Program-made: the position numbers and the translations under genes
From: Liolophura sinensis
Taxonomy: Eukaryota > Mollusca > Polyplacophora > Chitonida > Chitonidae
NCBI RefSeq assembly: GCF_032854445.1
Contig: NW_027018091.1
Location: forward strand, 1 to 64,000
DNA length: 64,000 bases
Direction: 5' to 3'
The notes under the pieces: model-generated
What the model was told of the DNA's origin: nothing
Databases searched by the model: none
Seen by the model: only the letters and a program-made list of their open reading frames with translations
Shown: positions 1-12,033 of the stretch, piece by piece
Numbering within the stretch: position 1 is the first letter of the stretch
How the letters are laid out: each line of letters opens with the position of its first letter

Positions 1-449
1 GAACACAAACCAGGTTATCGCCCTGTAGATGGATGCGGGACAAAAACCAGGTTATCACCCTGTAGGCGGATACGGGACGCAAACCAGGTTATCGCCCTGT
101 AGACTGATGCGGGAAACAGACCAGGTTATCATCCTGTAGACGGATACGGGACGCAAACCAGCTTATCACCCTGTAGACGGATGCGGGACAAAAAACAGGT
201 TATCGCCCTGTAGACGGATACGGGACGCAAACCAGGTTATCGCCCTGTAGACGGATATGGAACACAAACCAGGTTATCACCCTGTATACGGATACGGGAT
301 GCAAACCAGCCTATTACCCTGTATACGGATACGGGACGCAAACCAGCTTATCACCCTGTAGACGGATACGGGACGCTAACCAGGTTATAGCCCTGTATAC
401 GGATACGGGACGCAAACCAGCTTATCACCCTGTAGATGGATGCGGGACA
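1..449. repeat. 37-bp minisatellite, about 12 copies
   Basis: A 37-bp unit is repeated head to tail about 12 times from the left edge, so the array probably extends outside the window. Each unit carries the core AACCAGGTTATCGCCCTGTA followed by GACGGATACGGGA or a close variant. Units differ at a few positions (GCCC/ACCC, GGTT/GCTT, GACG/TACG) with a constant period. Variants such as CAGCTTATCACC recur in non-adjacent units, which suggests higher-order shuffling. No coding role is seen. Confidence 0.93.
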
Positions 450-1287
450 ACATCAGTCACATTATTACACTAAGAACAGAAGCTGATGGTCTGATGTTCT
501 GTCGCCTCCAGGTATTCAAGACCGGCAGAGTTACATGTACGTGGTATACTTCAAAATTGAAAGTCATTATAACCTGTCCATTCCATCGTGTCTGTTCTTG
601 TTGTGAGAATGGTCGGTGGGTTGAAAGGTGCAGTTTTGTGTTTATTTGATAAAGGAGAAAATGATTTGATCTGTTAAGAATTGTAAAAGGAAAAGATACG
701 TATATGCCTTCACCGATAGTAAAACTTGAAGCATTAAACGTCGTTTTTCTCAGTTTGATGTGAAAGTTTACGGGTGGAGGAAACAGGAAAGTGTGAAGTA
801 CCTGTAGACAGATACACTTGTAAAGTCCGCTTTAAGGTGTATGCATTGTACCCTGAAATGCAGGACAGGGACCGGTTGTTCGAAAGTGTATTAGCTAATA
901 CTGGTATAAAGTCATATGATAGATTTACGATTTTAACAATACCCATCGAGCAATATACAGCTGTACAGAGGCCAAATGGAACAGCAGCAGATGTACTTCT
1001 ACAATTATTTATGTGCCAAGTATAAAACTGAAGACTTGGTTCAAAGTTAAATCTGGTATTGGGTCTTAAGTTTTGAACAACCAGCCACTGATGCCTATTT
1101 ACATTTACACTGTGTGGATGGATCAATTTCGCGGCCGTTTGCATGGAGTATTTGCTCAGAAAATACTAAATATGTTTATTACTTAAAGAGAAGTCATGTT
1201 TATAATGCATGGCGTTCGCTGACAGTGTATTTACCCGTTTAAGATGTTAGTTTGGAGAGTTAGTATGCATGGGTTACTGTATTCATA
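450..1287. other. no recognisable feature
   Basis: Short open frames exist on both strands (for example 774-1025 plus and 734-1144 minus) but overlap one another and show no domain or composition typical of coding sequence. I see no known repeat here. Confidence 0.5.
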
Positions 1288-1316
1288 GGGTGGGGGTGGG
1301 GGGGGGGGGGGGGGGG
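1288..1316. repeat. poly-G tract
   Basis: A G-run broken only by two T residues near its start. Similar G/C homopolymers occur at about 1796-1813, 18346-18362, 18463-18472, 20670-20686 and 54331-54347. They are prone to length error in sequencing. Confidence 0.9.
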
Positions 1317-1320
1317 TTAA

Positions 1321-1390
1321 GAGCTTTGGATTTGAACCAGCAATCTCTGGGTTACGAGTGCACGCTTCTACTACCAGACTAAAGGCAAAT
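1321..1390 (-). repeat. tRNA-like SINE head relic
   Basis: On the minus strand a perfect pol III B box, GGTTCAAATCC, lies at 1338-1328. An A-box-like stretch (TAGTCTGGTAGTAGAAGC) lies at 1381-1364, at normal tRNA spacing. The anticodon stem and acceptor stem do not pair convincingly, so this is a tRNA-derived repeat head or old tRNA pseudogene and not a working tRNA. Confidence 0.45.
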
Positions 1391-1554
1391 TCCCTGCAAC
1401 CTGGAGGTAGATGGCGCTTATATATATAATTTATAAAAATAAATTTAGAGAGAAAAAAATAATAATGACCAAAAATGGCGTTAAGGTATTTTTCAATATT
1501 GGTCGCGACAGTCATTTCATATATCTATCTCTTTATATACAAATATGGTGCTCT

Positions 1555-1707
1555 CTTACTGGAGCCATGGGAAGGTCTTCAGCAACCTGCGAATGGTCGT
1601 GGGATTACCCCCGTGCTCTGTAGAATTTTCTCCCATCATAATGCTGGCCGCCGTGGTATAACTGAAATATTTTTGAGTACGGCGTAAAACATCAATGAAA
1701 TAAATAA
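1555..1707 (+). repeat. SINE fragment, GTACGGCGTAAAAC-tail family
   Basis: The 3' half matches the SINE at 4741-4946 (other strand) and the one at 30655-30853. Shared parts are CATAATGCTGGC, then CTGAAATATT, GAGTACGGCGTAAAAC and an A/T-rich tail of AAATAAAT repeats. The 5' boundary is uncertain. This tail is typical of tRNA-derived SINEs in molluscs. Confidence 0.7.
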
Positions 1708-4098
1708 TCAAATCTTACTGGAACGCTAGATATACTTGCCTTATCTGCAGGGGCGTATATAGGAAGCAAATGAAAAGTCCTTTGGGGTAGGAGGTGGGGG
1801 GGGGGGGGGGGGGCACTACCTCAACCAATGAGGCGAGGGTCCAGGGGCCGCCAAGGCCTCGGAAGTTCTTGGCTCCTATCTAGACGTACTCGCTTTTGAA
1901 CGTATTTTAAGAGAAAAAATATCCATCCTTAAGGCTGTGATTAAGTATACTACACATTTTGCCACAAATTTACTTATCGGATCGCTTCCATGCTTTAGAT
2001 ATTACCGATATGTACTTTCTTTCCGTCGAAATACGCGCAATGGTAGTTGTAAAAAATATTTACTGAACAGTGTTAATTACACACTGACCTGAGTAATCGA
2101 GCCCCTAGCCAGCGGGGTGGAGAGGTGGTGAGGACGTGCAAAGGTAAGCGGAACGACTATATCAGCTAATTATAGGCGACGGTCCATAGGCCGCCCTGGA
2201 CCGGAAGCTCTGATATTCCAGACGTCCGGGGAGAGAGGTTCTAAATGCCTTTTCGATCAACAAGTAAATACGAACAGATATACAAAGCCTTCAAGCTGAA
2301 AAATATTGAAAATCTGGGAACTAAGACGGAGCTCATCTGAACGGGAGGGGGTGGGGGATCCGCAAAAATAGCAAAAGGGAAGATCTATCCAACATTATGA
2401 TAAAGACCTATGTAAACTCGATATTCTAGCGTTTTTTCTTTGTGATGGAAAACATGCAGACATCGTTTCATAAAACATTAGTAAGTTCTATTGCTGAAAA
2501 TATGCCATAAATGAGGCAAATATATTGTGCTTAAGCAGGGGCCGTAACCTTATAGTCTATCTAAAGTCATAAAGATAGAGTAGGGCAAATACTACATGGG
2601 AGTTTTGCCGGTGGCTGGCGGATAGGATGTCTTTCGGAGAAATAGACGGACCTATTTTCTCTCTCTTTGAATGCTGAGCTACTTTGCCCGATTTTGCAAA
2701 TTACAAAATTTCAAACACCAATTTTCAATAACGACAAGAAAATGTCTCAACATTAAAACTACAATGCCTTAATCTGTTTGAACAAATGGAAAGAAATGGT
2801 TTAACATCCGATTCAAAACAGTGAGGGAAAGTATTGAACGTTAATTGTGGCGTATTTTTATGTTATATGATTGGATTGAAAATTGGGGGTGGGGATGGCG
2901 AGGTTCTTCTTGAAAGTGCTTAATTACAGTATACTGACAACGAACCGGCCAACATTTAGGCTACATACAAGTTTCCCCTGGAGCATCAGTCGAAAAATTA
3001 CTCTATTGCCGTTTTCAAATCAGACTCGCGACGAAACTTAAGTCTCATATTATTGATTAACAGCTTAAAAAAGATGAAATATCCTGGGTCGTTTTAAAAA
3101 TGAATCTTCCTCAAATTGGAGTTCCAATGTCGCTTTTCAGATTGAGTCCGTGGTGACAAGAAGTCGTCGGTGGCGTTCGTATGACGATTTGCGCAGTCCG
3201 CTTGTTTTCAACTGACATGAATCACTTGCAAGTCTGTACACTAATTGATTGTGGAAAAGTTTTTCCCGTTTCCTCCACCCTTAAAACGACAATCAAGCAG
3301 TCAATCAGTTAACCAATCAAATTTTAAGTCCTTTACCATGGTTACCCTAAGTTGTACAGTTAAGACTGCTCAGTGCGTGCTTCTGTAAGTGTAGCGTGTA
3401 CTATTTTCTGGAATGCAAATAGAAGACAGTCACTGTTGCTCATACTTTTATAACAGAAGGCAAAACCTGTACTGATCAATCTAGCGTGTGACCGACTTCT
3501 GGTGCACCTTTATCTCCTATATGCGACGATATAGTAAGAAATTGATGTTTTTTAAATTTCCTGTAAAAGTTAAAAGAGATATTGACTGATAACATATGAT
3601 TTAATGAGATTTGTACAATCGTCAGTTTAATGTCTTCCACGGTTAACGACTGTAGTGAAATGCGTCACACGACACTAAACGATTCGAAAAGCTATTTTTG
3701 TATGATAGATGATATCTGTCGCGCTAGTTTATTTACCTGTTCGACAGCGAATTTTATATTCTGTTTCTGTGTAAGGCTTGTTACCTTTAGATACCTATCA
3801 AGCCGCAATGGCTCGATGGCTCGATATCTCAACTGATTGGTGTTTAATGACGTATATAACAATATTTCAAGTTTACAGCAGCTGTTGGTTTCATGAGGGA
3901 AACTAACAAGATCTTAAGATTGAGAAGTAAATGCTGCAAGTCTAAGAACAGTGGGGACTCAATAATGCCACTGAACAACTATATTCATGTTTATATGTTA
4001 CTTTAGTATGACAAAATTAAAGAACAACCTGAACTACTATGTAGAATCATTATGTAACGGTGTGTTACAATTATAAGAATAGTCTTAAGAATTTACAG
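1708..4098. other. non-coding, nothing recognised
   Basis: AT-rich sequence with G-runs (1796-1813, 2341-2355, 2884-2895). The longest open frame (3630-3836 plus, 68 codons) has no recognisable domain. No tRNA, TIR or known repeat was found by eye. Confidence 0.45.
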
Positions 4099-4099
4099 T

Positions 4100-5135
4100 A
4101 AATGAATACATGAGTATGGCTTTATGCCACGTCGGCAATATTGTTTCGAGAACATGTTTAAAAACAGGAGGCAATGAATGGCTTTGGATACATTATAAGA
4201 ACATTCAAAATAAAAAATAGACGAACATGTTTAAAACCAGTTAAAAAGAATCAAACCTTACAGTCAAAACTCCAAAACCACAATATTTCATCATATATTA
4301 TCTAAAAGTTTTTTTTACGATATAGGCGATGCTGTCAAATAAATCGCAAAAAGATTTTGACTGTTAAACCTTTGTCTGACATGAGCAAAATCTACATAGT
4401 TAAGAAGGGAACGTTTGATGCCGGCATGTACACACACAACACTCGGGCGCATCGTCCTCACTCAGGATAAAATTGTGTGTTAAACACTTCGTTAAAACCA
4501 CTTGGTCTCGTCCAGCTGTATACCGTAAGTATAAGAATTACAGTCATTGTCAGGGTGAATTCCATGCAGTGTGTTGTGGAGTTGTAGGCTCCTTTGACTC
4601 TACCAAAGACGATGAATATACTGGAGAGTTTTCAGAATAGGGGACTTTAAGTATGGGTTTATGGAAAGTAGATTTAGCCTCACACGTCTACAACTGTGTT
4701 TCCGTGGGTATTAATATGATTTGCTATCCAACAGAATGTATTTATTTATTTATTTTATTGGTGTTTTACGCCGTATTCAAGAATATTTCATACGACGGTA
4801 GCCAGCATTATGGTGTGAGGAAACCGGACGCGACCATCCGCATGTTGTTGGCGTATCTCACGTAGGGCCGGAGAGGAAGCCAGCATGAGCTGGACTTAAG
4901 TTCGTGAGAGGAACTTTTGCCACTGCACTAACTACCTCGGCTACCTAATAGAATGTAACACCCTAACCTCTTAAAAGGCATGGAAAACAGTCACTGCATA
5001 TAACCAACTTTCGGCTGATCAGAAGAAACATAAGATAAGGCCAGGAGTATAGTTATGGTCTCGGCAGAAAAAACTGAAGGTTAGGATTGACAACGAACAC
5101 GAAGAGACTCGCTGCTCTATGACACTTACGAATTA
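4100..5135 (-). mobile_element. Nimb-like LINE fragment G (3' part), interrupted by a SINE
   Basis: Read on the minus strand, this segment is a diverged copy of the 3' UTR and RNase H end seen at 45418-46140. Shared landmarks on the plus strand are GCTGTCAAATAAATC (about 4332), a region matching the C-terminal cysteine motif, the segment ending TATCCAACAGAATGTA (4740), and GATAAGGCCAGGAGTATAG (about 5035). The SINE at 4741-4946 lies within it. The copy is old, with no open frame left. Confidence 0.7.
4741..4946 (-). repeat. tRNA-derived SINE with target-site duplication
   Basis: On the minus strand it begins with an A-box-like GTAGCCGAGGTAGTTAGTGC, passes through CATAATGCTGGC and ends GAATACGGCGTAAAACACC plus an AAATAAATAAA tail. 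It is flanked by AACAGAATGTA (4730-4740) and AATAGAATGTA (4947-4957), an 11-bp duplication with one mismatch. It is inserted in LINE fragment G, which resumes after the duplication. Confidence 0.85.
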
Positions 5136-5543
5136 AATTTGAAAGTCCGTTTCAGCGTACAGATATTAGACTACTCTGGTCTCTAAAATATTTCCTTCCC
5201 GAAAGATAGCAGCTCTGTCGGAATGAAACAGTTTAGAGACCAGAGTAGTCTGATATCTGTACGCTGAAACGGACTTTCAAATTTAATTCGTAAGTATCAT
5301 AGAGCAGCGAGTCTCTTCGTGTTCGTTGTCAATCCTAACCTTCAGTTTTTTCTGCCGAGACCATAACTATACTCCTGGCCTTATCTTATGTTTCTTCTGA
5401 TCAGCCGAAAGTTGGTTATATGCAGTGACTGTTTTCCATGCCTTTTAAGAGGTTAGGGTGTTACATTCTATTAGGTAGCCGAGGTAGTTAGTGCAGTGGC
5501 AAAAGTTCCTCTCACGAACTTAAGTCCAGCTCATGCTGGCTTC
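4876..5543. repeat. near-perfect palindrome: 312-bp inverted arms, 44-bp spacer
   Basis: Arm 1 is 4876-5187 and arm 2 is 5232-5543, with spacer 5188-5231. Paired positions always sum to 10419, so there is no indel. I saw only two mismatches: one in the GACACTTACG block and one in CAGATATTAG. The arms contain the 5' half of the SINE at 4741-4946, its right target-site duplication and part of LINE fragment G, so the inverted duplication arose after the SINE inserted. Homology stops abruptly at both outer ends. Confidence 0.95.
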
Positions 5544-6914
5544 ATTATAATGCATAAAACAAAACATGTTATCATAAGTTTGATCCTGAGTAGAGACAAA
5601 CTTATTGCAGACATGATAAGTTATTCGTATGAGGCCATTTTCATTAAAGCTTGTCAGTCACATTTCTCCCACTGCTTTTTTTTTGGGTCATTGATGTCGC
5701 CTATGTTGTGAAATAACTTGTGACGTGAGTTGCGATAAAATGATTTTCTTGGTTTTGGTTCACCGAATGTGATTACTAAAACAAACTTTTAAAACTGGGA
5801 AACTTTTAAACTTTTTTTAGCCCAGTATATGAAAGTCATGTAATTTCTCCAATAGCCATGAAATTTCATTCGGATATAAAGACTTCTGATAAAGAACAAT
5901 AAATATCACAGTAAAGTAGGAGAATAAGAAGGAATAAGGAGAGTTTTATGACATCTAAACAATATCGTTAAAATCTACATACATTGTAAAGTCAGTGTCA
6001 AACAGCGGCTCATTATTCTGGTTATATGATTTGACACTCCTTTATTACATTAATATTAATAGTGTTCTACATGACAGATGAACTTTTGACAGCTGGTTTA
6101 TAGATGTACTGGAAGGAAATTTTAAATTACTTTCGATTAAATTATGTTTCGTGAACACCGATAAGCGGCTGCAGCACTGTTATCATTTGAAGGATTTACA
6201 ATAGGGATTATCAGATACTGCCCAAATTGTGTTATGTTATATATAGTTAAACATCTTGTTAGGTGTTCACAACAATCATCCATAGCCTGCGATTTGAATC
6301 TGGCGTTTGTCATAAACCGTTATCAGAGTCCTACAGGTGCCATTGACAGGTGCGCAGATACAATCACCCAGGAAGATATCCAGTTGAGCATTATTTTATT
6401 CCTGATTAAGGTGTCATCAATTTGCAGTTTTCGTGTCGGAGAGACCGTATTGTGATGATCTGTGATGATTTTATCTGGATGATCGTAGCTATACAAGGTG
6501 TTACCATGCAGCGAAAAGTGTACCAGTACTTTGTACTGATGTTATTGCTGACTCTAATGTTGTCATAAATGTTTGGAATGGGTTACTTTATACTCAGCCC
6601 CGTTGTATATATAAAAGCTGCAATAAAGGTGTCTTTCGGAGAGACAATGCTTATTAGTATATCAATCTATATAGTCTATATTGCAGAATCTCTTACAGAG
6701 AACAGTCTAGAGTCCAGACAATCTTAACACCAGAGTTGCAAAGGTCTAGTCAATGGAACATAGAAATACTAAATAAAACGCTGAAATACCACAATAAGCC
6801 CGATGTTATTTTGTAAAGTATGTGGTAGTTTCGTTCTACTTTGTGGACAGGACAAATATTTCCGCATTTCATGTGATCGCTAATTACGTAACTATTTTAT
6901 TGAAAACACTTATA
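5544..6914. other. non-coding, nothing recognised
   Basis: AT-rich sequence. Open frames at 5496-5711 and 6234-6455 are short and without domains. A stretch at about 6827-6880 resembles 8505-8560, on the other side of the Tc1 element, at roughly 70% identity in the same orientation. Confidence 0.4.
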
Positions 6915-8442
6915 AACTCTGTCAAAAAAGAAACGCAACCCCTGTCCTCTGATATCAAGTTCGAATAAAGCTATTGCTTCCAAACTAAATTTTAGCCAAA
7001 TGTAATGAAATTATACACGTTTTTAATAAAGATTACCATCCAAACAACTGCCTTTTCTCTCCTAAGTGTACTTTATTGCTTATTACGTCACAACGCATGG
7101 ACTGACCCTGTTGACTTCGCACACAGAACCATTCACCTGCAAATCATGTCAATGGCAGTTATAGTGTGGGGGTGTATAAAAGCCCATGTGCTTTCGTATT
7201 TTATTCATTCATTCGTCGACGAAAGGCAGTCGGTAAAATGCCGCGACTGAGTGCTGCCGACCGAAATATCGCCATTGGTCGTCTTCAAGCCGGAGAAAGT
7301 TTTGGTACTATTGCACGACACCTAAATATTCACAAAACAACGATATCCCGACTTTGGAGCCATTACAACAACTTTAATTCGACCAACGATCGCAAGAGAA
7401 GTGGAAGGCCAAGAATCACGACCCCACTTCAAGATCGGTACATCCGGGTCCTTCACCTGCGTAATCGGCATGCCCTACCAACCGTGACTGCCACACAAAT
7501 ACCAGGTTTTTGAGTGAGAGTGTCGGCTCAAACGATTGGAAACCGTCCGAAAGAAGCGGGTTTACGTGCCTGTAGACCAGTTGTTGGACCTGTACTACGC
7601 CCCTTACATCGACGCCTACGACTCAGGTGGTGCAACAACGTAAGGATATGGACTTTACAAAACTGGAGGCGCATCTGGTTTTCTGATGAATCCCGTTTTC
7701 TTTTGACACGTCACGACGGAAGACAGCGTGTGTATAGGAGACGTCATGAACGCTTTGCGCCCATCTGCGTCCGGCAGGTGGACAGATTTGGCGGAGGTAG
7801 TGTTATGGTTTGGGGAGCCATCTCGTACAACCAGAAATCAGACTTGGTGATCGTTCCAGGGAACCTGACAGCCCAGCGTTACATCAACCGCGTGTTACAG
7901 CCTCACCTTCTCCCGATTATTGACCGACAGACACAGGTTTTTCAACAGGACAACGCCAGGCGTCATACTGCACGTGCAACAATGAACTTTCTGCAGGATT
8001 CCAACGTCAATGTCTTGCCGTGGCCCTCTAAATCACCAGACCTCAACCCTATTGAACACCTGTGGGATACTCTGGATCGACACGTGCGTCAACGTCAGCC
8101 ACCACCACAGACGCTTTAACAGCTCGCCGTTGCGTTACAGGAGGAGTGGAGGGCCATTCCCCAGGAGAGAATCCGGCGTCTTATCCGTTCTTGTCCAAGG
8201 AGATGCCGTGCAGTGATTGTAGCTCGTGGTGGTCATACGAGATACTGAGGAAGACGCCCCTTGGTGAGCAACTGGTGTCTGTGAGATGACTTTTGAAAAG
8301 ACAATTTTAAACATGACCATCTTGATTATTATTCTGCCAAATTTCTGACTTCTGTTTTCAATAGGAAAAAAGTTGTGCCGTCCTAAAACTAAATATTAAA
8401 ATCTCTAAAATACGGGGGTCGCATTTCTTTTTTGACAGAGTT
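6915..8442 (+). mobile_element. Tc1-family DNA transposon
   Basis: An element of 1,528 bp bounded by 31-bp terminal inverted repeats. The left repeat starts AACTCTGTCAAAAAAG at 6915, and the right repeat ends CTTTTTTGACAGAGTT at 8442, with three mismatches. The length and the single DD34E transposase gene are normal for Tc1. A TA duplication is not intact: the left flank offers TA and the right flank CA. The TIR core AAAAAAGAAACGC is shared with the second Tc1 element at 38291-39819, so the two are related families. Confidence 0.92.
7238..8248 (+). pseudogene. Tc1 transposase, two in-frame stops
   Basis: The frame opens at ATG 7238 (MPRLSAADRN) and stays in one frame to TGA 8246-8248, about 336 codons, the usual size of a Tc1 transposase. 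It is interrupted by TGA at 7511-7513 and TAA at 8117-8119. The N-terminus has a paired helix-turn-helix region (IARHLNIHKTTISRL) and a GRPR AT-hook-like motif (KRSGRPRITT). The catalytic domain shows the first D in WFSDESRF, the second in QQDNARRHTA and the E in SPDLNPIEHLW. The spacing from second D to E is 34 residues, so this is DD34E. There are no frameshifts, so decay is recent and by point mutation only. The protein would excise and insert the element at TA sites; this copy cannot make it full length. Confidence 0.93.
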
Positions 8443-8984
8443 CATTCTGTGCTAATATGATGTACAAGGTGGGAATGTGCATATTTGATTTTATAAAAGT
8501 AAAGAATGTAGAAATTTCGTTGCATTTTGTGGGTAGGACAAACATGTTTTCGCATGATATGTTAGTCCGAGAACACTGACTGTTGGCTGGGAAATATTTT
8601 GATACGACATATTCATGGCTGCTCAACCACAGTCAGAGTCGAGCCAGTTTGTCTCAATGGTGTTGCACAGGTATGGGCACCAGTGACCAATCCACCTACA
8701 TGTAGCTACGTAAATCCCAGTCGTAACATATACCCTTTCATTTGCCAGACAGCACTGTGGTTTCACACGTAAAAATCGTGTTTTCAAGACGACCGCCATG
8801 TATTTCATACGGGTGGATACAATTTTAATAATGTTCCCAAATGTGGACTTTAGTCAGCTAAAGTAAAGTCAGCTACGAATTATGGAGCCCAGGAGTTCGA
8901 CTGTTGGCAAATGGCGGTCGTGTTCAAATAACTGACGTCAGTATGGCCTGGAGGCATTTTACGCCTGAAACGGTACTTTATTGA
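8443..8984. other. non-coding, nothing recognised
   Basis: It holds only short overlapping frames. The segment 8505-8560 weakly repeats the sequence upstream of the Tc1 element (about 6827-6880). Confidence 0.4.
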
Positions 8985-9029
8985 AATTAATGAACGAATG
9001 ATTATGGCTTAGCGCCACTCTTGAAATAT

Positions 9030-11769
9030 TTCAGGCTTATCATGGCGAGAATATGTTCAAACCAGGAATTATATGGAATTTTAACTTTTGACAATGATTT
9101 ATTAAGGGCAGCTTTCGCCTCCCTGTCTACGGCTGTGATGGATTTCAGTATAACTTGGTATCCAACAGAATATTATATCTTTGCCTCTTTTAATTTGTTT
9201 TCTATGTATGGCTTATATTTCAAGGATAGACGTCGCCTATCACTGCCCTCTGGGCATGTCTAGAAGAAACATATGAGGCCCGCAGTATAGCCCTGGCCTC
9301 GGCAGAAAAGATTGAGATGAGGATGGAAGACAAAGAGAAGTAACTTGATGCTCTAAGAGAGTTGCAGCCGCAACCATGTCCCCATCCTTTGACCCATCAG
9401 TATATATAAATTTATAATCCGAATAATTAACCTTAATTTCAGCACAACTTTGCTGAATTATCAGAGGATTCGAATTTGCTTTGTTGCCTTTACGTAGAAC
9501 AAATATCAATTTAGGTTGTGGAAGAAGCCATTGAGGGGACTCCGGAAAAGAAACCGAAGCTATCTCCCGAAGTTCAATGTTGGCTTCCACAATATGATCT
9601 CGAACACGACCTTAATTACATCGACACAGAAAATCTAAAACCATTGGCAACTGCCCATTTCTCGATCTTATTGAGACAAAGCTGCAATTGCAGCTCGATG
9701 TTTTTCATATTTTTAGCACGGTAACATATAAGGAAATCATCTACATATAATGAACCCTCAGTACCAGATGTCAATGTTTTAGCCAAACTCTTAATTTTTA
9801 TGCTAAACAGTGTTGGTGAAAGGATACTGCCCTTGGGTACACCCATCTCCTGCTCATGAGAGTCATTACGTTCGATATTATTCATATTCTTAGCTCGGTA
9901 GCATATAAGGAAATCATCAACATATAAAGAACCCTCTGTGCCGGATGTTAATGTTTTTGCTAGGCTATTTATTTTTATGCTAAACAGAGTTGGTGATAGA
10001 ATGCTGCCCTGGTGTACAATCATTTCCTGCTCATAAGAGTCAGAAAGAGTGGACCCCACCGTACTTTAAAATTACGATCAGATAAAAATTGAGATATAAA
10101 TAAAGGTAAGCGATCCTTTATTCCCATATGTAAAAGGTCTTCCAAAATACCATATTTCCATGTAATGTCGTAGGCCCGTTCAAGGTCGAAAATATGGACA
10201 CCGTATGTTCATTATTTACAAAACCATTACGAATAAAAGTTTCAAATCGAACAAGGTGATCCATGGTAGATCTACCTTGCCGAAAACTACATTGAATATT
10301 AGAAAGTAACTTGTTGGTTTTAAGAAACCAAACAAGTCTATCGTTTATCATCCGTTCCATAGTCTTACAGACGCAGCTGGTAAGAGCTATGAGACGGTAA
10401 TTATTTGGATCGGTATGATCCTTACCCGGTTTAGGGACCGGGATAATACACGCCTCCCTCCATGATGACGGGAAATCACCAGTCGTCGAAATATCATTAA
10501 GCAAGTCCAAGACAGTCTCCAGTGGCTCAGATGGTAAATGGTTCAGAAGCGCAGGCAGTATCACGTGCCTTTTCCAATAAAGTTTTAAGCTCCTCAATCG
10601 AAAGCGGTTGATTATAATCTTCCACATTATTAGAAGAAAAGTGAAATTTTATTTTCTCCTTTTGTTTTTCAATATGCTGGGACTCAGCAGTGTAATTCTG
10701 CGCAGAAGATTTCTGAGATATTGTTTCAGCTAGTTTATTGGATCTATCAGACGGAAATGATAATAAGGTGTCTCCACTTCTTAAATGCTGAACTTTGGCT
10801 TTATTGTGTTTGCCCTTAGGCTTCTGAACCATGTTCCACACCTTACGCATGGGTGTTTTTGACGTAATGCCTGAAACAAAATTTCGCCAACAAGATCGTC
10901 TCTTGGACTTCAGTCATCGACGAATTTTGGCTTTCAATATACGAACCTGGTTTAAGTTATTATTATTAGGACAATGATCAATTCCGTTAATATAAGTTCA
11001 TTAAATTTGAACAAAGGGTCACCTGCAGCATGGAGATTCTCTGAAGTGATGTCAGTTTCACAGAGCATCTCAAATGCGATCCAGTCTGTTTTATCGACGT
11101 TCCACCTAGCTACACGTTCTAAAGAATTAGAAGTGAGATGCTCTGGTCACTACCACAGAGATCATCAAATACTTTCCAACAAAAGTCCGGGAGAAGTGAT
11201 GGATCCGTGATAGTGAGATGGATAGCAGAATATCAACCATTACCTGGATGTAAATATGTATTAGAACCATCATTGAAATAACACAGTTCAGCTTTCGATA
11301 AAAAATCTTCCAATGTTTTGCATTTATTATTTATATTATTAGTGCCCCATAGGGGGTTATCGCCCATAATTATAAAAGGGGTTGGCAGTTATTCTTTCAA
11401 GTTATGTCATTCAGAGACTAACAAAGAAGAGGGAGGTGGGATATATACCGAACATAAAGTAACTGTTTCCGACAGTGAAACACAGAGGACCATAGCCTGA
11501 AGCTCAGTAACGAGACCAATGGGGCCGTGAATTATGTTATTATTTATGAAAACAAAGGAGCCGCTACAAGTTCGCTCTTCCTCACCAGAATAATGGTTAT
11601 AAAGTGTACATTTTTCAAGAGATAATTTGTCTTTGTCATATGTCTTCAGGTGAGTTTCCTGGAGACACAAGGCAATATGATTCAATGACTGGACTAGCTG
11701 TGTTATTTCAATAAAATTTACCTTAAGACCTCGACAATTGCATTGTATAATTTTGTCATATACAGACAT
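9030..11769 (-). pseudogene. LINE ORF2 (endonuclease-RT-RNase H), broken, with duplicated RT core
   Basis: ORF2 is spread over several frames. The endonuclease start lies at 11769-11407 (IIQCNCRGLK, CLQETHLK), with YIPPPSS near its end. The RT fingers lie at 10850-10118 (PVPKPGKDHTDPNNYRLIAL, FRQGRSTMDHLVRF). The RT palm lies at 10059-9616 and contains the catalytic motif YVDDFLICY twice, about 59 codons apart. RNase H begins at 9590-9240 with FIYTDGSKDGD. The gene should make single-stranded nicks in target DNA and copy the RNA into it. Frameshifts between each block show it is dead. The duplicated palm segment is a rearrangement unique to this copy. Confidence 0.85.
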
Positions 11770-12033
11770 TATGGAGGGAGACGTATACGAGATTTCTCTT
11801 TATGTTTGGACCCTTCCTTGAAGATCGGCTGGAAGATCTCCCTGGTGCGGGTGATGTATCCATCACATCCGCATCTGATGTTGAGGGACCAACGTCCTCC
11901 AACAATCCAAACCTATTAAAAGTTTAGACAGGGTCACTCAGCAGGGCCACTAGGTTTGTTATTATTATTTTGAGATTTATTTCCGGACTTAGTTTTGGCA
12001 GTTTTGTTTTCGGTTTGATCACATTCAAGTTTA

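Noticed and set aside
734-1144. Open frames on both strands (136 and 83 codons)
   Set aside because: They overlap each other, have no domain, and lie in otherwise non-coding sequence; most likely chance.
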